DNA of 64,000 bases from Alphaproteobacteria bacterium (GTDB lineage Bacteria; Pseudomonadota; Alphaproteobacteria; Micavibrionales; Micavibrionaceae). The position numbers and the translations under genes are program-made. Location: positions 124,001-188,000 of the forward strand of contig NZDE01000012.1 in NCBI GenBank assembly GCA_002690045.1, given 5' to 3'. The notes below the pieces were generated by a model, which saw only the letters and a list, made by a program, of their open reading frames with translations, was not told the origin of the DNA and did not search any database. Of this stretch, positions 20,007 to 28,160 are shown piece after piece. Numbering within the stretch: position 1 is the stretch's first letter; every line of letters starts with the position of its first letter.

Positions 20007-22139
20007 TTAAGCCTGCTTCTTGAAGTGTTCTAGGTCGCCATTATAGGTCTCTAGGAATTCCATGAACTGATCCGCTGGTACAGGACGAGAATAACGATAG
20101 CCCTGCACTTCATCACAACCTTCGCGGAGCAAAAACTCTTCGTGTTCGTAGTCTTCCACGCCTTCTGCAATAACTTTTAAGTTCAGTGAGTGGCCTAGGC
20201 TGATGATTGTTTTGGTAATGGCCGCATCGTCTTCATCTTGCAGGGCATTACGAATAAAGCTTTGGTCAATTTTTAGGCGGTCGATCGGGAATTGACGTAG
20301 GTATGACAATGATGAATAGCCCGTGCCAAAGTCATCAATCGCTAATTCAACGCCGATTTGGTTCAGCTTCATCAATGTTTCAATCGTGAATTCGACATCA
20401 TCCATGAAGACCGATTCCGTCACCTCAAGTTCCAAATATTTAGGTGGGATGCCTGTTTCTTCAAGAACCTCTTTGGTCAGCGCGACAACGTCACTTTGGT
20501 GGAACTGTGCGCCAGATACGTTCACTGCGATGCGGACATTATGACCTTTATCATGCCAAGTTTTGGCGGTGCGGCAGGCATTACGCAATACAAACTCACC
20601 AATTGGTACAATCAAGCCAGACTGCTCAGCAATCGGTACGAACAAGCCCGGTGAAATATATGTTCCGCCTTGCTCACTATCATCTGGACGCCACCAACGT
20701 AGCAGCGCCTCTGCACCAATGACCTCACCTGTTTTAAGGTCAAGCTGCGGCTGGAAGTGGAGCGTCAATTGCTCTTCTTCCAAAGCATCACGCAAGTCAC
20801 GCAACATTTGGAAACGTAGCTGTACCGCGCGGTCGAAATCTTCGACATATTCACGGATCGTATCACGCCCATCTTCTTTTGCACGGTTCAGGGCAATATC
20901 CGCATTTTTTAGAACTTGCTCAGGGTCAGACGCGTCATCAGGATATGTCGCAACACCAATAGAACAACGGATTTGGAAGTTTTCGTTAAACACCTTAAAT
21001 GGCTCATTACGAATAACGTTTTGGATGCGCTCACCAATTTCTTTTGCATTGGTGATACTTGTGACCATCGGCACAGTAATCGCATATTCATCTTCGCCTG
21101 TACGTGCGACAACAGCTGTATCTGGTAATGCAGAAGCTAGACGTTTACCAACGCCACGCAAAATAGCATCACCAATATTGTGGCCCATTGTATCATTGAC
21201 GTCCTTAAAATGGTCAAGGTCAATAGTAATAACCGCCCAGCGCCTTACTTGCCCATCTTCATTCATGGCGCTGCGCGCTAGTTCCGCCAGTTTCTGCAAG
21301 AACAAAATACGGTTTGGCAGCCCTGTTAGCGTATCATAATAAGCAAGCTTATGAATTTGGTCTTGCGCAGCCGATTTAATGCGGCTGATATTATCCGCAT
21401 TTTGGCGGATCAAGCTTTGCACGGTCAAAACGGCTGTACCAATTTCATCATCAGCTTTATACGGGTAGTCATCAATTTCTGGTTTTTCAGGGTTTAAAGA
21501 CGCTTTGCGCAAATTTTCACTTAAAAATAGCGTAGGCACCAAAAGCCAGCTGCCTATAAACATCAATATTATAAGTGTAGATGCCAATGACAGCCCTAAA
21601 AGTAAGCCTGCATTTTCAGTTGTTTCTTGCAGACGGCCTTTAGACCATTCTGTGCTATCTAAACGGAAAGCGATATAGAATGGCAAATCATTCAAGTCTT
21701 GCGCTGTAATCAGCACATCAACATATCCATCACCCGTGACAACCTGTTTATACCCCTCAGCCGTTCTGAACAAATCCGCATTCAGCCCCGTGACCTTACC
21801 GTATTCATCAAGGACCTCAAATGTAATGTCATAAGCGCGGTAACCCAACACATTTGGTGAACGCTTAAACGCGTCCCCATCTTTAGTCTCAAACGGATTA
21901 ATAGCGCCATCAATCATATTGTCCATAACCGCACTTGAGATAACCTCATTCTTCAGCATATTGAAGATTTGCGCGTTATGATAGCTTTCAAACTTCACAA
22001 AGTAAGCACCAATGAAGACCACTTGCATGAACAGCAATGTCAGAAAAGTCACGAAGGCCAAACGCCAAGTGATCTTACTCTTCCAAACATAAGATTTAAA
22101 TAAAAGTGATTTGCGTCCAGACTTACTTTGATCGTTCAC
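20007..22139 (-). CDS. Membrane-bound GGDEF-EAL protein, probable c-di-GMP phosphodiesterase
   Basis: A 710-residue protein. The first membrane helix lies near residues 27-47. A periplasmic domain of about 130 residues follows, then a second helix near 180-203 and a HAMP-like linker. The GGDEF domain comes next (LAYYDTLTGLPNRILFL onward), then the EAL domain. The GGDEF active-site loop reads G348-E-D-E-Y352, with the second glycycle position replaced by Glu and Phe by Tyr, so cyclase activity is doubtful. The EAL domain looks complete: E477-A-L, the DDFGTGYSS loop and LKIDQSFI. The likely role is degradation of cyclic di-GMP in response to an envelope signal. The sensor domain is not recognised. 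Confidence 0.9.
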   Translation of the reverse strand: MNDQSKSGRKSLLFKSYVWKSKITWRLAFVTFLTLLFMQVVFIGAYFVKFESYHNAQIFNMLKNEVISSAVMDNMIDGAINPFETKDGDAFKRSPNVLGYRAYDITFEVLDEYGKVTGLNADLFRTAEGYKQVVTGDGYVDVLITAQDLNDLPFYIAFRLDSTEWSKGRLQETTENAGLLLGLSLASTLIILMFIGSWLLVPTLFLSENLRKASLNPEKPEIDDYPYKADDEIGTAVLTVQSLIRQNADNISRIKSAAQDQIHKLAYYDTLTGLPNRILFLQKLAELARSAMNEDGQVRRWAVITIDLDHFKDVNDTMGHNIGDAILRGVGKRLASALPDTAVVARTGEDEYAITVPMVTSITNAKEIGERIQNVIRNEPFKVFNENFQIRCSIGVATYPDDASDPEQVLKNADIALNRAKEDGRDTIREYVEDFDRAVQLRFQMLRDLRDALEEEQLTLHFQPQLDLKTGEVIGAEALLRWWRPDDSEQGGTYISPGLFVPIAEQSGLIVPIGEFVLRNACRTAKTWHDKGHNVRIAVNVSGAQFHQSDVVALTKEVLEETGIPPKYLELEVTESVFMDDVEFTIETLMKLNQIGVELAIDDFGTGYSSLSYLRQFPIDRLKIDQSFIRNALQDEDDAAITKTIISLGHSLNLKVIAEGVEDYEHEEFLLREGCDEVQGYRYSRPVPADQFMEFLETYNGDLEHFKKQA

Positions 22140-22318
22140 TTGCGAGGGCTCCTTGTCCTAGCACTTCATTAAGGCGTGAGAGTTTCAAGATGTGCCGCCA
22201 TGAATATAGCGCGCTAACCCCGTATATTAGCACAAGGATCACACAAAAACACCACACTATTTAAAATTTTAGATAAAATTTATAAAAGTTTTATTAAGAA
22301 GGTGTCTTGCGTCGTTTT

Positions 22319-23668
22319 TTACCGCATCGTTTCCCGAAAACGCACGGCCACACCAAAACCTGGCTTCGCGCGAATTTCATCTTCAGCCATAGCGATATGC
22401 CCACGGATAATTGTGTAAATTGGCCACCCTGTAACGACCATATCATGATACGGCGACCAGCCAGCTTTTGAATATTGCTGCGCATCGTCAATACGCTGCT
22501 GCTTTTTTAAATCAACAATCGTGAAGTCCGCATCATAACCCGCTGCAATACGCCCTTTAGCGGCAATCTGATGCACACGCTGCGGCCCATAACAAAGCAG
22601 ATCCACCAAACGTTCCAATGATAAGCGTCCCGCATTCACATGGTTTAACATGATCGGCAACATCGTTTGTACACCTGGCGTACCCGATGGGCTTTTTGGA
22701 TAAGGCTGTGCCTTTTCGTCTAATGTATGCGGTGCATGGTCTGAACCGATAATATCTATCGTACCATCCGCGATGGCTTGCCAAAGCGCATCCTGATGAT
22801 GCTGTTCGCGAATAGGTGGGTTTTGCTGCGCCTTACTGCCCAGCGCCTCATAACAATCTGGCGCAGCTAGCGTTAAATGGTTAGGCAGCACCTCCACCGT
22901 CACTAAATCTTTATTTTGGCGAAGAATTTCAAGTTCCTCAGCACATGTAATATGCAGCACATGAATGCGGCGCCCTGTTTTACGAGCAAGATTAACCACG
23001 CGCTTCACCGCATTGGCTGAAGACTCCGCGCTCCGCCATTTCGGGTGCAGATCTACCGTGACATCTTCAGGCGCAAGCACATCGAGCATTTCTGCCTTAT
23101 TCTTCGCCATTATTTGCTCATCCTCAGCATGCACAGCGACAATGCGGCGACCATTTTTAAGCACTGCCTCAATTGCCTCATCCTCCGATGGCAACAGAGA
23201 GCCCGTAGACGAGCCCATAAATATTTTTATGCCGCAAACGCCTTTAAAATTTTCCCATTCATTTAACTGATCCGCATAATCAGCCGTACCACCCAGATAA
23301 AACGCATAATCACAATAGGACGTAGCGGCCGCTTTATCTAATTTCCACTGCAAACTTTCAGGCGTAATGGTTAGCGGGTTGGTGTTTGGCATTTCGAATA
23401 TTGCCGTAACCCCGCCTGCGATAGCGGCTTTTGTGCCTGTTTCCAATGTTTCTTTATGTTCGCCGCCCGGTTCGCGGAAATGCACCTGCGTGTCAATGAC
23501 GCCTGGCAGGACATGCAGCCCAGTGCAATCAATCGCCTCAGCGGCGTCAACATCAGCAGAACAACCAATTTCAACAATTTTACCGCCGCGCACCGCGACA
23601 TTTGTTTGCACTGTGCCGCTTGGCGTAACAACGTGGCCATTTTTGAGAAGAAGGTCGAATTTTTCCAT
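22319..23668 (-). CDS. Dihydroorotase-family amidohydrolase with QxH in place of HxH
   Basis: A 449-residue cyclic amidohydrolase resembling type I dihydroorotase, the pyrimidine-synthesis enzyme that closes carbamoyl-aspartate. The metal site begins GVIDTQVHFREPG, so the first His of the usual HxH pair is Gln. The other ligands appear present: the carbamylated lysine in GIKIFMGSSTG, His in IVAVHAEDE, His in HVLHITCAEE, and Asp in IIGSDHAPH. I recall the same QVHFREPG form in other alphaproteobacterial proteins of this group, so it is probably a family trait rather than decay. The enzyme may be an active one-metal form or a dihydroorotase-like enzyme with another substrate. The start at 23668 fits the family N-terminus (MEKFDLLLKNG); the open frame extends 44 codons upstream without support. 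Confidence 0.83.
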   Translation of the reverse strand: MEKFDLLLKNGHVVTPSGTVQTNVAVRGGKIVEIGCSADVDAAEAIDCTGLHVLPGVIDTQVHFREPGGEHKETLETGTKAAIAGGVTAIFEMPNTNPLTITPESLQWKLDKAAATSYCDYAFYLGGTADYADQLNEWENFKGVCGIKIFMGSSTGSLLPSEDEAIEAVLKNGRRIVAVHAEDEQIMAKNKAEMLDVLAPEDVTVDLHPKWRSAESSANAVKRVVNLARKTGRRIHVLHITCAEELEILRQNKDLVTVEVLPNHLTLAAPDCYEALGSKAQQNPPIREQHHQDALWQAIADGTIDIIGSDHAPHTLDEKAQPYPKSPSGTPGVQTMLPIMLNHVNAGRLSLERLVDLLCYGPQRVHQIAAKGRIAAGYDADFTIVDLKKQQRIDDAQQYSKAGWSPYHDMVVTGWPIYTIIRGHIAMAEDEIRAKPGFGVAVRFRETMR

Positions 23669-23833
23669 TGCGCGATACCCTATATATTGCCGTTTCATAT
23701 CGCCCGCCATGATACGTGTTAAATACCTCAAGGCGCAAGGGCTATTCTTAATCAATACATTACACATCTTGACCCATCTTTTTTTTAATTTACACTCCAC
23801 ACCAGATAAATTTTAAACCAATGGGGGCTTATT

Positions 23834-24637
23834 ATGGCTGATGAAACTGTGAAGAAATCTTGTATTGCTAAGAAAATTGGACTTGGGGTCGCCCTATTGG
23901 TTATTGCTGGCGGCGTGTTTGTTTACATGAACATGGGCTCAATCGCCAAGACAATCGCCGAAAAAGTCGGCAGCGATACCTTGGGCGTAAAGGTTAGCAT
24001 TTCTAGCATCGACATCAGCCTTAAAAACAAATCCGTTCTAGTGAGTGGCCTATCTGTTGCCAACCCAAAAAGCTTTAAGAAACCACATGCAATGAAAGTC
24101 GGCTCAATTCATATCGCGATGGATTCGTTTTCAAAAGAGCTTCTTACTTTTAATGATGTTAGCGTAAAAGGCAGTGAGCTGTTTTTAGAAGTTACGCCAA
24201 AAGGTACAAATTTAAGCGCCATTAAGAAGAATATTGATCAAAACAAAAAACCACCGACCAAACCGAAAGAAGAAAGCAGCAAAGCTGCGCCAAAAGTCAT
24301 CTTAAAGAACTTCTTATTTGCTGGCGCGCAACTGCACCCATCACAAACATTAATTAGCGGCCATGACTTAAAAGACGTCAATGTTCCAGACATCAAGCTT
24401 ACAAGCATAGGCGTGAAACAAAATGGCGTGCTTGCCCGCGAAGCCATCGCACAGATTTGGGAAGCGATTTCTAAAGGCGCATTAAAAGCATCATCCAATG
24501 CTGGCCTATTAGAAGGAATGTCCGCAGATAGTCTAAAAGATTTGTCTAGCACTATGGGCATATCAAATATTGGTGGCAGCGCATCTGGCAAGGTAGAAAA
24601 AGCCAAAGAAGGCATCAAGAGCCTGTTTGGTCAATAA
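23834..24637 (+). CDS. AsmA-like single-pass envelope protein
   Basis: A 267-residue protein with a membrane helix at about residues 13-32 (IGLGVALLVIAGGVFVYMNM). It then has GVKVSISSIDISLKNKSVLVSGLSVANP, the start pattern of AsmA/DUF748-like periplasmic proteins. A Lys/Pro-rich linker near residues 135-155 is followed by a second small beta domain and an amphipathic C-terminus. It is probably an inner-membrane-anchored periplasmic protein, with envelope lipid homeostasis as a guess by family. It is followed at 39 nt by the TAXI binding-protein gene in the same orientation and may be cotranscribed with it. Confidence 0.7.
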   Translation: MADETVKKSCIAKKIGLGVALLVIAGGVFVYMNMGSIAKTIAEKVGSDTLGVKVSISSIDISLKNKSVLVSGLSVANPKSFKKPHAMKVGSIHIAMDSFSKELLTFNDVSVKGSELFLEVTPKGTNLSAIKKNIDQNKKPPTKPKEESSKAAPKVILKNFLFAGAQLHPSQTLISGHDLKDVNVPDIKLTSIGVKQNGVLAREAIAQIWEAISKGALKASSNAGLLEGMSADSLKDLSSTMGISNIGGSASGKVEKAKEGIKSLFGQ

Positions 24638-24676
24638 AGACATTCGCAGCACAACAGAAAGTAACTGGATAAGACC

Positions 24677-25951
24677 ATGCATATTCCTGAAACCGTGAAA
24701 ACCTATGGCCTCATTGCATTAATTATTGCATGTTCTTTTTGGTTTGCTGCCCGCTTTATTGAACCCACGCCGCCAAAAGAAATTACCATCGCAGCTGGGG
24801 CTGTTGGTGGTGATTATTATCGTTATGCAGAGAAGTATCAAAAGCATCTGGCGAATGAAGGCATCACCCTCAATATTTTAGAGACTGCAGGGTCGCTTGA
24901 GAACATCACCCTTTTAGAAGAGAAAAAAGCCGATATAGCTTTTATCCAAAGCGGTTTAGCCACAGAAGATAATTCTGAATATATCGAAGCGTTAAGCGGC
25001 TTATATTTCGAACCCATTTGGGTCTTTATACGTACAGATGTCTTTTCAGGGATAGACCTCCAAAAGCTAAAAAACCGTAGGATAGCTATTGGGAAAGTTG
25101 GTAGCGGAACAAATAAAGTCGCCCGCCAGTTATTAGAGTTAAACAAAATGGTGGATGATACAACACTACTCGAAATATCAGGTCAGAACGCCATAGATGC
25201 CCTAAAAAAAGGTACGGTTGATGCCGCCGTATTTGTCGCAAAACCGAGCGCAGCAACGATACAAACACTTATGCACGACAAGAGCCTGCACTTACTTTCT
25301 TTTGATCGCGCCTATGGTTATACAAGCACTTATAAATTCCTGTCTAAGGTGACACTAAATGAAGGTGTCATTGATATGGCGCAGAATATCCCGAACAAAA
25401 GCGTTCCTCTTTTAAGCCCCGTGGCACAGCTTGCCGCACATAAAGACTTTCACGGCGCATTAAAAACACTGCTGGTTAGCACAACTATGGATATTCACAA
25501 AGACGCAACACTTCTTTCTACTAAAGGCCAATTCCCTACCCTAGACTTTATCGATCTTCCCATCGCGAGTGAAGCCACACGTTATTTCACCTACGGCCCC
25601 AATATTTTACAGCGTTTTTTGCCCTTCTGGCTCGTTGACATGATTAGCCGCATGGTCGTGATGCTTATTCCTTTATTGGGGGTTATGCTGCCATTAATAA
25701 AACTCGCATCACCGACGTACCGCTGGCGCACGCGCTCCAAAATTTACAAATGGTATAAAAGCTTGAAAAAAATGGAAGAAACTGCGAATGCAAGCGATGC
25801 CGATTTAGATGAAATTTTAGCGGCACTTTCAAAAATAGATGCCGATGTAAAAAAGACGATCGTCCCTTTATCATATGCAGATGAACTGTATAATCTGCGT
25901 TTACACATTCAGATGATTAAAGACCACGTGGAACGCAACAAACATCCATAG
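24677..25951 (+). CDS. TAXI family TRAP-type solute-binding protein with C-terminal membrane anchor
   Basis: A 424-residue protein. An N-terminal membrane helix or uncleaved signal (about residues 9-25) precedes a TAXI-type periplasmic binding domain. ITIAAGAVGGDYYRYAEKY holds the GxxGGxYY-like start motif, and VGSGTNKVARQLLE is the second conserved segment. Near 313-345 there is another membrane segment (FWLVDMISRMVVMLIPLLGVMLPLI), followed by a basic, probably cytosolic tail of about 80 residues with helices. TAXI proteins normally deliver ligand to a TRAP permease, but no permease gene is adjacent. The extra anchor suggests a sensor or accessory role. The ligand is unknown. Confidence 0.85.
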   Translation: MHIPETVKTYGLIALIIACSFWFAARFIEPTPPKEITIAAGAVGGDYYRYAEKYQKHLANEGITLNILETAGSLENITLLEEKKADIAFIQSGLATEDNSEYIEALSGLYFEPIWVFIRTDVFSGIDLQKLKNRRIAIGKVGSGTNKVARQLLELNKMVDDTTLLEISGQNAIDALKKGTVDAAVFVAKPSAATIQTLMHDKSLHLLSFDRAYGYTSTYKFLSKVTLNEGVIDMAQNIPNKSVPLLSPVAQLAAHKDFHGALKTLLVSTTMDIHKDATLLSTKGQFPTLDFIDLPIASEATRYFTYGPNILQRFLPFWLVDMISRMVVMLIPLLGVMLPLIKLASPTYRWRTRSKIYKWYKSLKKMEETANASDADLDEILAALSKIDADVKKTIVPLSYADELYNLRLHIQMIKDHVERNKHP

Positions 25952-26046
25952 ACCTATACTATAGACGTACCTCATATACTTGATATTTATCAACAAAACT
26001 ACCCGCTCATGCTACAATTGTAGGTAAGATTACGGGAGAGAAAGTA

Positions 26047-26430
26047 ATGAAAACACGTATTATGGTTGTTGACGACAGCGAAACAGAAAGATTTATCTTT
26101 AGTCTAGTGTTAAAGAAGATTAATGCTGACCTTGAGCACATTGAGGCCGCAAACGGGCAAGAAGCCCTCGAGCTCCTAAAAACTTCAGACACACATCCTG
26201 ATTTTATATTCCTAGATTTAAATATGCCGATTATGGACGGGTTCGAATTCTTAGAAGAAATCACGAATAAGCATCACATTAACAGTAAAGTTGTGGTTGT
26301 CTCTAGCTCATATAGAGAAGATGATATTAAACGCTCAACTAGCTATCCAATTGTCTGCGACTATATTGCTAAGCCAATAAATATATCCGCTCTAACAGAT
26401 ACAATAAATATAATTAGCGCTGCCAATTAA
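26047..26430 (+). CDS. Single-domain response regulator (CheY-like receiver)
   Basis: A 127-residue stand-alone receiver domain. The acidic pair is D9-D10 in MVVDDSETE, the phosphoacceptor is D57 in FLDLNMPIMDG, the switch serine lies in VVVSSSY, and K109 sits in the AKPI motif. There is no output domain, so it works by protein-protein contact or phosphorelay. No kinase gene is adjacent; the soluble kinase at 12354 is a possible but unproven partner. GGGAGAGAAAGTA precedes the ATG. Confidence 0.93.
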   Translation: MKTRIMVVDDSETERFIFSLVLKKINADLEHIEAANGQEALELLKTSDTHPDFIFLDLNMPIMDGFEFLEEITNKHHINSKVVVVSSSYREDDIKRSTSYPIVCDYIAKPINISALTDTINIISAAN

Positions 26431-26523
26431 CACTATGCGTGTTAATAAAACTTAGACAGACACGAAAAGAACAGCATCGCCAGGTCACCAGCCCATTGTT
26501 ATAATTGCAAATATTAGGAAAAA

Positions 26524-26597
26524 TGGAGCGGGTGACCGGGATCGAACCGGCACTACTAGCTTGGAAGGCTAGGGCTCTACCATTGAGCTACACCCGC
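26524..26597 (-). tRNA. tRNA-Gly (anticodon TCC)
   Basis: A 74-nt cloverleaf read on the minus strand. The acceptor arms are GCGGGTG and CACCCGC, the D arm is GCTC-AATGGTA-GAGC, the anticodon loop CTTCCAA has a 5-bp stem CTAGC/GCTAG, and the T loop is TTCGATC. The 3' CCA is encoded. It reads GGA and GGG codons. Confidence 0.97.
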
Positions 26598-26688
26598 TTT
26601 TGCGTTATACTAACACTAGATGCCAAGAATAAAGCCGATTGCGCATCAAAAATCAATATATATTCTCAATTTATCTAAAATTTTATTT

Positions 26689-26725
26689 AAATAGTAACTA
26701 TTTGTATAGAATTTACGAATATAAT
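26689..26725 (+). promoter_or_regulatory. Candidate promoter and operator of the pseudopilin genes
   Basis: A perfect 7-bp inverted repeat AAATAGT-A-ACTATTT (26689-26703) overlaps where a -35 box would sit for the perfect TATAAT at 26720-26725. The first pseudopilin ATG is 37 nt downstream. No good -35 hexamer is visible, which would fit an activated or regulated promoter. The area is AT-rich, so chance matches are possible. Confidence 0.38.
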
Positions 26726-26761
26726 ATTAATGTGAGTTATAAGCATTTTAGGTAGTTATCG

Positions 26762-28141
26762 ATGATCAAGGGCTGTAAGAACACATTTAAATTCAAGAAA
26801 ACTTCCGAATCAGGCATGACCTTGCTTGAGGTCGCTATTGGCATGATTATTATTGGCGTGCTTGTGGTTGCGCTGCTTCCTTTTTACAAAAAATATAAAT
26901 ATGACAACATTAAATATGACACATCGCGCAGTCTTGGTGATGTTGAACGCGCCCTTTCGCGTTACGCCCTGATTCATGGTAAATATCCAAAACCTTCGCA
27001 GCGCGACCTTAAATATGGTGATGCGGAGTATGGTAAAGAAACAACAGCCGCCATTACGGCGTGCGTTTTAAACGACCCGAAAGTCTGCCGCCTTAACGGT
27101 TTTGGCGATAAAGATGGCACCCCCGGCACAGATACTGTTTTACGCGGCGATGTGCCATTCGCTGTACTTGGCCTGCCTTACACCAGTGGTGTTGATGGCT
27201 ATGGTAACCGTATTACCTATGTTATATCAGAATCTTTGACAAATACTGATTTAACAACATTTGATGATGATTGGGGCGTTGTCCGCGTTAAGAACCGTGC
27301 GGGCATTGCCGATTCAGCCGTTAATAACTTTACTGCGGGCGATGCGCACTTCGCATTAATTAGTCATGGGCGCAACGGCGTTGGCACGTATACCAGCCAA
27401 GGCACATTACGCGCAGCATGTAGCGGCGTTAACTGGGGGCAAGACATTGAAAATTGTGATCTAGATTCTGAATATACTAATAATTTTGACGCATCTGTCG
27501 TTGACAGTTCAGGCATCCCGCGTGACCGCCGCCAAAGTGCAGATGTAGAGGGCGCAGCTTATTATGACGATTTTGTTGAATTTAGTAACTTGCTTATTGA
27601 GGGCACATGGCTTCGTTCAGGCGATAATATTGCCTCTGGCAACTCGGTTAACTCTAGCATCGTGGCTGTAAAAGTCGGTGCACAGAATAGTACGGCAAAC
27701 CCCGAAGACAAAGTCGTATATTACAATGATGTTGACGGCAACGGCGATGGACGGGACGACCCGCCAACAGCCAAGCTTAATATTGTTGGCGCCAATAAAA
27801 GTTTGAAAGCGAATGCCGCCTATGTGAACCGCCTCTGCCCTGCATCTGACCCAGGCTGTAACCAAGAAACTCATATTGGCGATAGTAACAATTTTACAGC
27901 AGGTATATTTAACCCTGCCATTCTCGGCGCAGATGCCAGCAGCAATAGCGGCACGGTTTTATCCGATTCAAACGGCATAAACTGTACAACAGGCGAACAT
28001 CTGGTTGGCATTAACGGCGCAGAGGAAGTCTGCGAGAAGATTATTCCACCGAGCGTAAAAAGCCTCGGGTCAACATTATGTGACCCGACCAATGGTATTT
28101 ATCCGCGCGGTGTTGTCGGTGGCGTTTTAGTATGTGAATAG
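26762..28141 (+). CDS. Large pseudopilin-like protein 1 with type IV prepilin leader
   Basis: A 459-residue protein with a class-III prepilin leader. Cleavage is expected after G18 (SESG|MTLLEVAIG), with Glu at mature position 5 and a hydrophobic helix IIIGVLVVALLPF. The first mature residue is Met instead of Phe. The large exported part shares landmarks with the two following proteins: GVDGYGNRITYVIS, ISHGRNGVGTYTSQG and YYDDFVEF. A segment AKLNIVGANKSLKANAAYVN resembles tail-fibre-type repeats, and a terminal part has paired cysteines (CTTGEHLVGINGAEEVCEK). It is probably a minor pilin or pseudopilin displayed at a pilus tip. No other pilus genes are in the window. It is first of three genes, 19 nt before the second. 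Confidence 0.8.
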   Translation: MIKGCKNTFKFKKTSESGMTLLEVAIGMIIIGVLVVALLPFYKKYKYDNIKYDTSRSLGDVERALSRYALIHGKYPKPSQRDLKYGDAEYGKETTAAITACVLNDPKVCRLNGFGDKDGTPGTDTVLRGDVPFAVLGLPYTSGVDGYGNRITYVISESLTNTDLTTFDDDWGVVRVKNRAGIADSAVNNFTAGDAHFALISHGRNGVGTYTSQGTLRAACSGVNWGQDIENCDLDSEYTNNFDASVVDSSGIPRDRRQSADVEGAAYYDDFVEFSNLLIEGTWLRSGDNIASGNSVNSSIVAVKVGAQNSTANPEDKVVYYNDVDGNGDGRDDPPTAKLNIVGANKSLKANAAYVNRLCPASDPGCNQETHIGDSNNFTAGIFNPAILGADASSNSGTVLSDSNGINCTTGEHLVGINGAEEVCEKIIPPSVKSLGSTLCDPTNGIYPRGVVGGVLVCE

Positions 28142-28160
28142 AAAAAGTGATTGAGAAGAT

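Noticed and set aside
20563-21339. Open frame of 258 codons antisense to the GGDEF/EAL gene
   Set aside because: It is rich in Ser and Arg as expected for a reverse shadow; the opposite strand encodes a clear multi-domain protein.
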